From Xanthobacteraceae bacterium (lineage in GTDB: Bacteria; Pseudomonadota; Alphaproteobacteria; Rhizobiales; Xanthobacteraceae): a stretch of 12,248 bases of DNA. The notes under the pieces were generated by a model. The model was not told the origin of the DNA. It ran no database searches and worked only from the letters and a program-made list of their open reading frames with translations. Position numbers and translations under genes: made by a program. The stretch lies in assembly GCA_030037185.1 (NCBI GenBank), contig JASHRR010001451.1, positions 1-12,248 of the forward strand, read 5' to 3'. Shown here piece by piece: positions 1-6,612 of the stretch. Within the stretch, counting starts at the first letter, position 1. Each line of letters starts with the position of its first letter.

Positions 1-174
1 GGAGGTGGCTTCGAATATGCCATCACCAACAACTTTACCATGTTCTTTGAATATAATTATTATGACTTCGGAACCCAAACGATTAGCTTCGCCTCGGTGG
101 CGGGTTCATCTCTCCTCTCTGACATCCGCGAACGCGACAGCGTCGTAAAGGTAGGCGCTAACTGGAAATTCTAA
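1..174 (+). CDS. C-terminal end of an Omp25/Omp31-like outer-membrane barrel protein (partial)
   Basis: Reading frame 1 is open from the first base to a TAA at 172-174 and gives 57 residues; the start lies outside the window. The sequence alternates polar and aromatic or hydrophobic residues (for example FTMFFEYNYYDFGTQ), as in amphipathic beta strands. It ends in VVKVGANWKF with a C-terminal phenylalanine, the usual signature for recognition by the outer-membrane barrel assembly machinery. The ending 'K.G.NWKF' is typical of the small eight-stranded Omp25/Omp31-like proteins that are abundant in Rhizobiales. Known members are structural or immunogenic surface proteins; the specific role of this one cannot be read from the fragment. 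It lies about 150 bases before a second outer-membrane gene on the same strand. Confidence 0.8.
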   Translation, partial: GGGFEYAITNNFTMFFEYNYYDFGTQTISFASVAGSSLLSDIRERDSVVKVGANWKF

Positions 175-327
175 CTGGTGAAAACTCATGGCCAAAATAA
201 GGGAAGATGTTCGTTACCACTAAGAGCTATTCCATTCTAAAAGTCGAATTGGTCAGCGTGTTTTCGGATTGCCGGGGATGAGGGACAAACGCGGAGACTA
301 TCCGTGTCAAAGGTTAGGGGCAGAGGC

Positions 328-1989
328 ATGAAAAAGATTGGTTTGGTTGGACTGGCATTGGTGGCGCCCGGAGGCTTTGCGCCACTCAGCGTGGCGGAAG
401 CCGCAGATGCGGCCGCGTCTGGCCAGAAGGCAGCGATAGACTGCAAGGCGCCCGATGCGCCTTATAAAAACTATGACTGTCTTGACGCCTATTTGGGTGA
501 CGGGTTCTTCGAACGCCTTATGAACTATTACAAGCTGGAATGGGGCCACGAAGGGCCTCCAGCCGACCCGAAGGCGCCGCCGGGGCGCCGGGCTGGGTGG
601 CCGGACGCGCCGGCGACAGTGCCGCCATTCCCGTTCACCGAATGGCCGTACGGTGGCGCCACATCCATCGGCGTGACGAGGCCATCTTCCGCCGACAGCC
701 CGCTGATGGTCGCGCTTGCCAACACCGACTTTGGCAAGATGCTGAATGCCGGCAACATGCAAATCTACGGCTGGGTCAACGGCGGCGGCAACATCAGTAC
801 CAATACGGTCAAGGCCGGCGGCAACTCGCCCGCGGCCTACGATTATTGGCCGAACCAGTTCCAGTTCGACCAGGCCGTCCTTTATTTCGAGCGCACGCCC
901 GACACAGTGCAGACCGATTCCGTGGATTGGGGCTTCCGGGTTTCCGCGCTCTACGGCCAAAACTATCGGTATACCTCCGCCTACGGCATTATGACCTATC
1001 AGTTGGTCGGTCATAATCTCGATATGGGTTGGGACTTCCCGATGGTCTACGGCGAGCTCTACGTTCCGCAGATCGCCGAGGGTCTGTTGCTGCGATTGGG
1101 ACGTTTCATCTCGGTGCCGGACATCGAGGCGCAGCTTGCACCCAACAACTACATGTACACGCATTCGATGACGTATACCTTTGACAACTACACCAACACT
1201 GGCCTGCAGAGCACCCTTGCGCTCAACAAGAACTGGTTCCTGCAGTTGGGCTTAACGGTGGGCACGGAGGCGCTGCCGTGGCACTGGGGCGAGACAGTGC
1301 CCAACCCGTTCCCCAACGCGGTCTATTCCGGGCCCACCATTCTCAAGGACCCCGGCGCGATGCCCTCCGTTACGGCGGGCGTCCGCTGGCAGAGCGACAA
1401 CGGTTGGGACAACGTTTATGTAGTGGCTGACGCCATCAATAGCGGCACCTGGGGCTATAACAACCTCCAGTGGACCGGCATCACCTGGTATCATCGCATC
1501 AACGAGCAGTGGCATTTCTCCTGGGAGACTTACACGCTTGACGAAAACAAAGTGCTGAACCTCAACAACTCGTATGTCACCACCCAGATCATCCCGAATG
1601 GCGGCTTCCCGTTTAGCGTGGCCAACGGATTCCCGTTCAACGCCCCGAATGGAGCGTTCTGCTCCAACCCCAATGAGCTGACTTGCACAGCGAGAAGCTT
1701 TGCTACCGTGATGTATTTGAACTATCAGTTCTCGCCGCTCGACAACATTTCGTTCCGCCCAGAGTTCTTTAACGACATGGAGGGGCAGCGGACGGGCGTG
1801 AAGACGCGTTATGTCGATTTCGGCATCGGCTGGCAGCACTGGTTCTCACCACAGGTCGAAATCCGTCCAGAAGTGACTTATTACCGCTCTCTCGACGCGC
1901 CGGCCTTCAACGGCAACCCCAACGAGGGTATCGCGCCCACGAAAAGTTATGCCCTGGTTGGCGCCGCGGACCTGATCTGGCACTTCTGA
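328..1989 (+). CDS. Outer-membrane beta-barrel porin, BBP2 (OmpL-like) type
   Basis: The 553-residue product starts with a classical signal peptide, MKKIGLVGLALVAPGG..., with likely cleavage after AEA near residue 25. It ends in ADLIWHF, with the terminal phenylalanine of outer-membrane barrels. The body is rich in aromatic residues and Asn/Gly and contains repeated strand-like segments such as GWDNVYVVADAINSGTWGYN and FGIGWQHWFSPQVEIRPEV. This overall pattern is that of the 'putative beta-barrel porin-2' family, of which Bradyrhizobium genomes carry several copies. A GTG at 304 would add eight residues, but ATG 328 has a purine-rich AGGGGCAGAGG just upstream and places the signal peptide at the very N terminus, so I chose it. 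The inferred role is diffusion of small solutes across the outer membrane; the substrate is unknown. The gene is followed by a stem-loop and then, on the same strand, a two-component system. Confidence 0.85.
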   Translation: MKKIGLVGLALVAPGGFAPLSVAEAADAAASGQKAAIDCKAPDAPYKNYDCLDAYLGDGFFERLMNYYKLEWGHEGPPADPKAPPGRRAGWPDAPATVPPFPFTEWPYGGATSIGVTRPSSADSPLMVALANTDFGKMLNAGNMQIYGWVNGGGNISTNTVKAGGNSPAAYDYWPNQFQFDQAVLYFERTPDTVQTDSVDWGFRVSALYGQNYRYTSAYGIMTYQLVGHNLDMGWDFPMVYGELYVPQIAEGLLLRLGRFISVPDIEAQLAPNNYMYTHSMTYTFDNYTNTGLQSTLALNKNWFLQLGLTVGTEALPWHWGETVPNPFPNAVYSGPTILKDPGAMPSVTAGVRWQSDNGWDNVYVVADAINSGTWGYNNLQWTGITWYHRINEQWHFSWETYTLDENKVLNLNNSYVTTQIIPNGGFPFSVANGFPFNAPNGAFCSNPNELTCTARSFATVMYLNYQFSPLDNISFRPEFFNDMEGQRTGVKTRYVDFGIGWQHWFSPQVEIRPEVTYYRSLDAPAFNGNPNEGIAPTKSYALVGAADLIWHF

Positions 1990-2028
1990 CCGCGACCAAA
2001 GCAGAGGCCTCCCGCCGGGGTGAATTGA

Positions 2029-2055
2029 CCGCTCTGTCACGTCGAGACGGAGCGG
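2029..2055 (+). terminator. Stem-loop after the porin gene, possible terminator
   Basis: CCGCTCTGTC (2029-2038) and GACGGAGCGG (2046-2055) can pair over 10 positions with one G-U pair and a 7-base loop. It begins 40 bases after the porin stop codon. No run of T follows, so it is not a textbook intrinsic terminator. It may instead be a transcript-end stabilising structure or an element of the region before the kinase gene. Confidence 0.4.
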
Positions 2056-2223
2056 GCAATTCCATTACTCCGGCGAGTCCGGCGAGCATTTTCGGGGGCC
2101 TATTGAAAAAAAAACGGTTCGGATCACGGTGCGCGCGGGGACGGGTCCTGCCACCATCTAAAAATTATACCCAGTACCGGGTCGATACGGAGTTTTTGCG
2201 CGGTCCGTGGCCTGAAACTTGTA

Positions 2224-2245
2224 CCTCACCGACCCAGCGGTGAGG
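2224..2245 (+). promoter_or_regulatory. Hairpin that covers the ribosome binding site of the kinase gene
   Basis: CCTCACC (2224-2230) and GGTGAGG (2239-2245) are perfect inverted repeats separated by 8 bases. The right arm contains the only plausible Shine-Dalgarno sequence (TGAGG, 8 bases before ATG 2254). In the mRNA the stem would therefore hide the ribosome binding site. This suggests translational control of the histidine kinase, for example by temperature, a protein or a small RNA; the pairing is seen, the regulation is inferred. Confidence 0.4.
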
Positions 2246-2253
2246 CTACCGAC

Positions 2254-3912
2254 ATGAAGGCATTTCGATCACTATCGCGGCGGCTTAGGCAGTTCCGGCC
2301 ACACGTTCGCCGCTTGGCGCCGCACCCGAAGCCGGCGACCTCCTCTGTCTGGCCCGATGTCGGCGAAGCAGCGCAGGTCCGGTTCGAGGCCACGCGCATC
2401 CTGGCGCGGACCGTGCTTTATCCGCTCACCTGTGTCGCGCTGACGACGGCGCTGATGGCCCTCCTGCTTAGATACACTGCGCTCGAGTTTGAGTCGATTG
2501 TCTACCTGATCCCGGTACTTATCTGTGCAATTCGTCGGGGTTTTGTCTCTGCGATCGTCGGCATCTTTGCAAGCGCCGGTGTGGCGGATTTTCTGTTCAT
2601 TCCGCCATTCTACAGCTTTGTGATCAGCGACCCTAGACAGATCATCGAAATAGCGTTGTTCCTGTTGGTCGCGCTAGTCACCAGCAATCTTGCTGCGCGG
2701 TTGAAGAACGAGGTCGACAGCTCGCACCGTCGCGAACGTGAAATCCAAAACCTCTACGAATTCTCCCGCCGCCTCGCGCTGTGCTCCACGGCGGGAGAGC
2801 TCATCAAGGCGATCCAGCACTACCTTTCCGTCCACCTTGGCTGCGAAGCCCATCTGATTCGCGTTGCACCTTTGCACGCCGGCGATGGGGGCGCGGAGGA
2901 CGAGATGGTGCCGCAGTCGATCGCGCGGGAAGCCAAAGAAATGACGGAACATGGCTCTCGCCTGGTGACTGACCCGGCGACGGACTCTCTGTGGGCGCTC
3001 AAACACATCACCACGACGACCGCGGAACACGGTGTGCTCGCCGTCAATCTCGGCAAACCGCGCGACTCGGACGCGGACAGGCTCAATGACCGCATCGATG
3101 CTTTATTGTTGGAAGCCATCGCCACGTTGACGCGCATCGACGCTACTGCGGCGCTCGCCAAGGCCAATATACGGCTCGAGTCGGAAATCCTCAGGACCGC
3201 ACTGGTCGGCACTGCGTCCCATGAATTGCGCGCTCCGATCGCCACGATCATCGGCGCTGCGAGCGTGCTCGAGGAGTTGCTGGCGCTGCAAGGTAATGAA
3301 AAGGTGCGTTCTCTGGTAGGGGGAATGCATCTTGAGGCGAAGCGTCTCGACGGCGACATTCAGAACCTTCTCGATACAGCGCGGATCACCGATACTGGCG
3401 TCAAGCCGCGTTTGGTGTGCACCGATCCAGCCGATATCCTCGCCGCCGCGATCCGGCAGCGCTCCTATCGCCTCGCCACCCACAAGCTCAGCGTCGACGT
3501 CGACCCGAAACTGCCGTTTGTGAATGTTGATCCGGCACTGCTCGAACAGGCCATCGGTCAGCTCATCGAGAATGCCGTCAAATACTCGCCGATCGGCTCG
3601 GGCATCGCGATCGCGGCGCGGGTCAAAGACGACGAGGTTGTGCTGGCGGTCACCGACCAGGGCGTCGGTTTGACCGAGGAGGAAGCGAGCCACCTGTTCC
3701 GGCGGGCTTATCGCGGGCGACGCCACCTCGACCATGTACCGGGGCTCGGCCTTGGGCTCTGGATTGCCAGGATATTCGTTGCCGCCAATGGTGGTACGCT
3801 TCGCGCTGACAGCCCGGGCACGGGTTTGGGAACCACGATGTCAATTCGCCTTCCGGCTGCTCCTGGCATGGCACCGGAATTGGTGTCATTGAGCGATGCG
3901 CAAAGCGGCTAG
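2254..3912 (+). CDS. KdpD-like membrane sensor histidine kinase (DUF4118, GAF-like region, HisKA, HATPase)
   Basis: A 552-residue kinase that should autophosphorylate a histidine and pass the phosphate to the overlapping response regulator. Residues about 52-150 form a membrane block of closely spaced hydrophobic segments with the KdpD-type (DUF4118) feature FLFIPPFYSFVISDPRQ. Residues about 155-300 form a cytoplasmic region resembling the GAF-like part of KdpD. The H-box is ASHELRAPIATIIGA with the phospho-acceptor His323; the N-box is QLIENAVKYSP (Asn440); the G1 box is DQGVGL (468-473); the G2 box is GLGLGLWIARIF (497-508). All catalytic boxes look intact. Compared with full-length KdpD (about 900 residues), it lacks the N-terminal KdpD/Usp region that senses K+ and c-di-AMP, and no kdpFABC genes are nearby, so the signal and target are probably different. 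Start ATG 2254 has a Shine-Dalgarno sequence lying in a hairpin. The 3' end overlaps the next gene by 17 bases, implying translational coupling. Confidence 0.9.
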   Translation: MKAFRSLSRRLRQFRPHVRRLAPHPKPATSSVWPDVGEAAQVRFEATRILARTVLYPLTCVALTTALMALLLRYTALEFESIVYLIPVLICAIRRGFVSAIVGIFASAGVADFLFIPPFYSFVISDPRQIIEIALFLLVALVTSNLAARLKNEVDSSHRREREIQNLYEFSRRLALCSTAGELIKAIQHYLSVHLGCEAHLIRVAPLHAGDGGAEDEMVPQSIAREAKEMTEHGSRLVTDPATDSLWALKHITTTTAEHGVLAVNLGKPRDSDADRLNDRIDALLLEAIATLTRIDATAALAKANIRLESEILRTALVGTASHELRAPIATIIGAASVLEELLALQGNEKVRSLVGGMHLEAKRLDGDIQNLLDTARITDTGVKPRLVCTDPADILAAAIRQRSYRLATHKLSVDVDPKLPFVNVDPALLEQAIGQLIENAVKYSPIGSGIAIAARVKDDEVVLAVTDQGVGLTEEEASHLFRRAYRGRRHLDHVPGLGLGLWIARIFVAANGGTLRADSPGTGLGTTMSIRLPAAPGMAPELVSLSDAQSG

Positions 3913-4597
3913 CACGATCCTCGTGATCGACGACGAACCGCAGATGAGGCGCTTCGTCAAGGCCGGTTTGGAGCTTTACGGCTATTCGGTCAGCGAGGCT
4001 GAAAATGGCGCGGCCGGACTAAATGCCATCGCCCATAGTCGACCTGACCTGATCATCCTCGATCTCGGCTTGCCGGATATGAGCGGGCTCGAAGTCCTCA
4101 ATACCATACGATCGTGGTCGAATGTCCCGGTCATCGTTCTGTCGGTCCAGGTTGACGAGGAGCAGAAGGTACATCTTCTGCGCAGCGGCGCAGACGACTA
4201 TATGATCAAGCCCTTCGGAATTGCCGAACTGGCAGCGCGTTGCGAAGCGGCGTTGCGCCGCTATCACAAGGCCACCGACAAGAACCCGGTGGTGCGGACC
4301 GGACCACTCTCCGTCGATCTCGTGTCGCGGGCGGTGACGCTCGATGGACAACACATTACATTGACCCGCCAGGAATACCGCCTGCTGCATCTCCTGGCCT
4401 CGCACCTCGGGTTGGTGATGACTCATAACCAGCTTATCAAGGAAATTTGGGGCAACTCCTCGCCCGAGAACGTGCAGTATTTGCGGACGCTGGTACGAAG
4501 GCTGCGCCACAAGCTTGAAGCCGACCCGAGCCAGCCGAAGCTGCTGATATCGGAGTCCGGCGTTGGCTATCGCCTTGAGCACTGCAGGGGTCGCTGA
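3896..4597 (+). CDS. KdpE-like OmpR-family response regulator (intact copy)
   Basis: The 233-residue product has an N-terminal receiver domain (residues about 6-120) and a C-terminal winged-helix DNA-binding domain (about 135-228). The receiver keeps the acidic pair Asp12/Asp13, phospho-acceptor Asp56 in IILDLGLPD, Ser83 at the switch position and Lys105 in MIKPF. The DNA-binding part has the OmpR-type blocks LTRQEYRLLHLLA, the recognition-helix region YLRTLVRRLRHKLE and the terminal GVGYRL hairpin. The length is normal for KdpE and OmpR proteins. ATG 3896 lies inside the end of the kinase gene with only a weak ribosome binding site, so expression probably depends on coupling to the kinase. 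It is the intact member of a duplicated pair; the decayed second copy lies at 5513-6106. It probably works as a transcription factor for genes not identifiable here. Confidence 0.92.
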   Translation: MRKAASTILVIDDEPQMRRFVKAGLELYGYSVSEAENGAAGLNAIAHSRPDLIILDLGLPDMSGLEVLNTIRSWSNVPVIVLSVQVDEEQKVHLLRSGADDYMIKPFGIAELAARCEAALRRYHKATDKNPVVRTGPLSVDLVSRAVTLDGQHITLTRQEYRLLHLLASHLGLVMTHNQLIKEIWGNSSPENVQYLRTLVRRLRHKLEADPSQPKLLISESGVGYRLEHCRGR

Positions 4598-4600
4598 CTG

Positions 4601-5093
4601 TCTTCTCTGAGTTGCCGCAAGACCGCTTTTGCAAATCTCCTTTCAGAAAATCGGAGGTAGCCGAATCGACATACCGCTCGACCAGTAGAGCCCCCATGCT
4701 TAGGGCGTATTTGGCGAACAAGGCCTTGGCATTTTTGCAGCCGGGTACCGTCTCGCCCGGCCAGACGATCCGACGCTGAGTATTTCCGCGGACAGAATTG
4801 GCGCCAATCAAGCCTTCGTTCGCCGTTCTCGCGCTACGCGACGAAGCCGATTTTTGGAACAGCTGCCTCAATGCCAACTCCGCTTCGATGAACTTGCACG
4901 TTTGCGGATGCCACCAGATATTTACCGGGGGCGGAAAACCACTCAACCTGCAATAAGTGACAGTGAGACGGTCTTGCACTACTCGATAAGACCCTTTGGA
5001 ACAAACGAGACGTCGATATCTTTTTCCGGTGACAATCAATGCTAGCCTTGCCCGTCTTCGCTGACTGCGGTAACCGGCATTCCGAACACTCAT
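4601..5093 (-). pseudogene. Broken copy of the convergent unknown membrane-protein gene
   Basis: Translated on minus, this stretch matches the 169-codon gene at 6093-6602. KFIEAELALRQLFQKSASS followed by RTANEGLIGAN here corresponds to KLIESDLALSQLFKKSTSS followed by KRANEGFVLIA there. The matching N-terminal part, DIDVSFVPKGLIE against NIDFSFLPKALEE, lies in a different frame and ends in an in-frame TAG at the position of a lysine codon. So at least one stop and one frameshift separate the two halves. The hydrophobic membrane segment of the intact copy is not preserved (NSVRGNTQRRIVWPG in its place). The inferred ancestral start is the ATG at 5093-5091 and the gene ran tail to tail into the response regulator. 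No function is recognised; a truncated product from a later start cannot be excluded. Confidence 0.65.
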
Positions 5094-5305
5094 CACTGGA
5101 AACGACCTAATTCCTGCACTGATACTCGCAACTCTTCTATGAGCTCCACTATGCAAATATCCACAGTTAATATAAAAAATATATCATTTCGATGGACGCG
5201 CGTTTCTTGCGTATCTCTAGTCTCATTCGGGCAAAGCTTGCTAGCCCGTTGGCAGCGACTAAGCCGGAGTCCTGATGATGTCGGGGTCGCTGGTCCCGGA
5301 CAAAT

Positions 5306-5362
5306 GGGGGCACTGTTAGAAATTACAGTGACGTCAGCTAAGTCGATTTCTTAGTGCGCCCC
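5306..5362. promoter_or_regulatory. Nested, mutually exclusive inverted repeats
   Basis: CACTGT (5311-5316) can pair with ACAGTG (5325-5330). Alternatively GGGGGCACT (5307-5315) can pair with AGTGCGCCCC (5353-5362) with one bulged G. CTAAG (5338-5342) can also pair with CTTAG (5350-5354). The three pairings compete for some of the same bases. They could be operator half-sites or a structured RNA; no regulator or ligand can be named. Confidence 0.3.
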
Positions 5363-5413
5363 TTGCCCAACAAGTGGATTATTGTCAGATTTATATCTCT
5401 GATTTGACGTCAC
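5328..5413. promoter_or_regulatory. Pair of TGACGTCA palindromes, possible operator sites
   Basis: The 8-base palindrome TGACGTCA occurs at 5329-5336 and at 5405-5412. With one flanking base each, the sites (GTGACGTCA and TGACGTCAC) are exact reverse complements, 76 bases centre to centre. Two such copies in under 90 bases is unexpected by chance. A binding site for a dimeric transcription factor is a possible role, but no protein assignment can be made. Confidence 0.3.
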
Positions 5414-5467
5414 AAAGCAAAAACTTGCAAAGTCGCCAAGGTAAGAAAGCGTGGTGAAAGTCAGCAT

Positions 5468-5485
5468 GATCGCGTCGACGCGATC
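5468..5485. promoter_or_regulatory. 18-base perfect palindrome at the left edge of the second copy
   Basis: GATCGCGTCGACGCGATC reads identically on both strands, with no spacer. It ends 13 bases before the point where homology with copy 1 begins and 27 bases before the ancestral GTG start of the decayed regulator. It may be an operator, or a relic of the event that produced the duplication. No comparable palindrome occurs at the matching place of copy 1, where the kinase gene lies. Confidence 0.4.
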
Positions 5486-5512
5486 TATATCAGTCTGCGG
5501 TGCCATCGAGCG

Positions 5513-6106
5513 GTGGGCAAACTGACGAAGGATTTTGGTAATCGACGACGAGCCACAGATCAGGCGCTTCGTCAGGGCCGGTTTGGAGTGCTACAGCTAT
5601 TCGATTCGCCTGGCCGAAAAAGCGTCAGCAGGGCTGAATGCCGTGGCCGAGATGCGACCCGCCGCGATCATCCTCGACGTTGGCTTGCCGGACATAAGCG
5701 GAATCGACGTCCTCAATAGGCAATCGATCTTCTGCACCGCGGTGCGGATGACTATTTGGTCATGCCGAACTGGCCGCGCGCCGCAGAGCGGCATTGCGCC
5801 GCTATCACAAGGCCGACCAGTCACGATCGATCCCGTGATGCAACAAACGATGTTCCCAGGGCATTAATGCAATCTATCGCCCATCGAGCACCACTGTGCG
5901 ACGCCTCACACCTTGGACTGGTGATCACGCACAACCAGCTCATGAATGACGTTTCGGGCAACCCTCGCCCAACAAACTGGCATCTACGGACACTGGTGCG
6001 ACAGCTGCGACAGAAACTCGAAGTCGATCCAAGCCAGCCGAAGCTGCTGATATCGGAGTCCAGCGTTGGCTATCGCTTGCCCCGGCGCAGTCCTATCCAT
6101 CAGTGA
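5513..6106 (+). pseudogene. Decayed second copy of the KdpE-like response regulator
   Basis: The pieces match the intact regulator at 3896-4597 in order. The ancestral start is GTG 5513, and a net 2-base loss before the IDDEP motif shifts the frame. From 5535 the frame reads VIDDEPQIRRFVRAGLE through IILDVGLPDISGIDVLN, so the phospho-acceptor Asp is still present. After about 5718 some 60 bases are missing (receiver strand 4 and its surroundings). A further deletion of a dozen or so bases removes the codons of the IKPF motif with the invariant Lys. A larger deletion removes the linker and the start of the DNA-binding domain. The end is again readable as ASHLGLVITHNQLM, then LRTLVRQLRQKLEVDPSQPK and SVGYRL, in another frame, with TGA at 6104-6106. 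No functional regulator can be made. Its 3' end overlaps the end of the convergent gene by 14 bases. Confidence 0.88.
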
Positions 6107-6602
6107 TGTTCTCACTTTCGACAGGAATTTCTTCTGTTGATCCGCCTTCAGCACCGAGACTTGCGAGATATCGCGCGGTTAGTCTGGCCCGCGACCCTGG
6201 GACGTGCTCAGCCAGCACGGCCCGAGCTTTTCTGTGTGCCAGCGGGTAGCGCTGTGCCCAGCTGGAAAGCCCGAGCGCGAGTATTTCGGTTGAAAGGATT
6301 AGTGTAGCAATCAACACGAAGCCTTCGTTCGCTCGTTTGGCTGCAGGCGACGACGTCGATTTTTTGAACAACTGGCTCAACGCCAAATCTGATTCGATGA
6401 GCTTGCTAGCCTCTGGATGCCGCAAGATATCCGGCAGGGAGGTAAAGCCATTAAGCTCGTGATAGCGGATGATGAAAAGCTTGCATTTCTCCTCGAGAGC
6501 TTTTGGTAGAAATGAGAAGTCGATATTTCCGGGTGGCACAGACGCGTGTTGATGATCGATTGCGGCAACCATCATGATAATATCCTCGATGTCCGTGGGC
6601 AC
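6093..6602 (-). CDS. Unknown protein with one membrane segment; intact copy of the duplicated convergent gene
   Basis: The open frame gives 169 residues from a GTG at 6602-6600. I do not recognise the family. Residues about 1-90 are polar and probably helical (ALEEKCKLFIIRYHEL, SKLIESDLALSQLFKKS). A hydrophobic stretch follows, GFVLIATLILSTEILALGL, likely one membrane helix near residues 94-112, then a basic, Ala/Arg-rich tail (HRKARAVLAEHVPGSRARL). The frame is supported as real by conservation with the broken copy at 4601-5093. The only good ribosome binding site on minus, GGAGAG at 6622-6617, stands 4 bases before an ATG at 6612-6610 that is one base out of frame. A one-base indel may therefore have detached the true start (MSK...), leaving GTG 6602 or ATG at about 6575 as fallback starts. 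The gene converges with the decayed regulator and overlaps its end by 14 bases. A link to the two-component system is inferred from position only. Confidence 0.6.
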   Translation of the reverse strand: MPTDIEDIIMMVAAIDHQHASVPPGNIDFSFLPKALEEKCKLFIIRYHELNGFTSLPDILRHPEASKLIESDLALSQLFKKSTSSPAAKRANEGFVLIATLILSTEILALGLSSWAQRYPLAHRKARAVLAEHVPGSRARLTARYLASLGAEGGSTEEIPVESENITDG

Positions 6603-6612
6603 CTTTGCTCAT

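Larger units (their letters stand above)
3882..5093. repeat. Copy 1 of a tandem duplication (response regulator plus convergent gene)
   Basis: This unit holds the last bases of the kinase gene, the complete response regulator on plus and a broken convergent gene on minus. It aligns with 5499-6612 in the same order and orientation. The left boundary is fairly sharp: GGTG at 3882-3885 matches 5499-5502, and earlier bases do not match. The longest identical run I found is 30 bases (4529-4558 against 6032-6061), coding for the end of the DNA-binding domain. The right boundary is vague. Confidence 0.8.
5094..5498. other. Non-coding spacer between the two copies of the duplicated module
   Basis: About 400 bases with no ORF that looks like a real gene. 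It is more AT-rich than its surroundings (for example 5166-5190). It contains inverted repeats at 5306-5362, the 8-base palindrome TGACGTCA twice and an 18-base perfect palindrome at 5468-5485. It probably contains the promoter of the former minus-strand gene and, if copy 2 was ever transcribed on its own, a plus-strand promoter. Confidence 0.5.
5499..6612. repeat. Copy 2 of the tandem duplication (response regulator plus convergent gene)
   Basis: Same order and orientation as 3882-5093: a regulator on plus followed by a convergent gene on minus. Here the regulator is decayed and the convergent gene is open. Only the last dozen or so bases of the kinase gene were carried along, so this copy never had its own complete kinase in this window. 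Confidence 0.8.

Noticed and set aside
307..1164. Long open frame on minus opposite the porin gene (285 codons)
   Set aside because: It is the antisense shadow of the porin; the Arg/His/Val-rich translation has no family features and no ribosome binding site, whereas the plus frame has a signal peptide and barrel pattern.
4437..5156. Minus-strand open frame of 239 codons taken as one intact gene
   Set aside because: Only its middle matches the paralogue; the N-terminal homology is in another frame ending at a TAG, and the C-terminal part runs antisense through the response regulator. It is better described as a pseudogene embedded in a chance open frame.
5139..5354. 71-codon plus-strand ORF in the inter-copy spacer
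   Set aside because: No ribosome binding site, no protein-like pattern, and it overlaps the inverted repeats.
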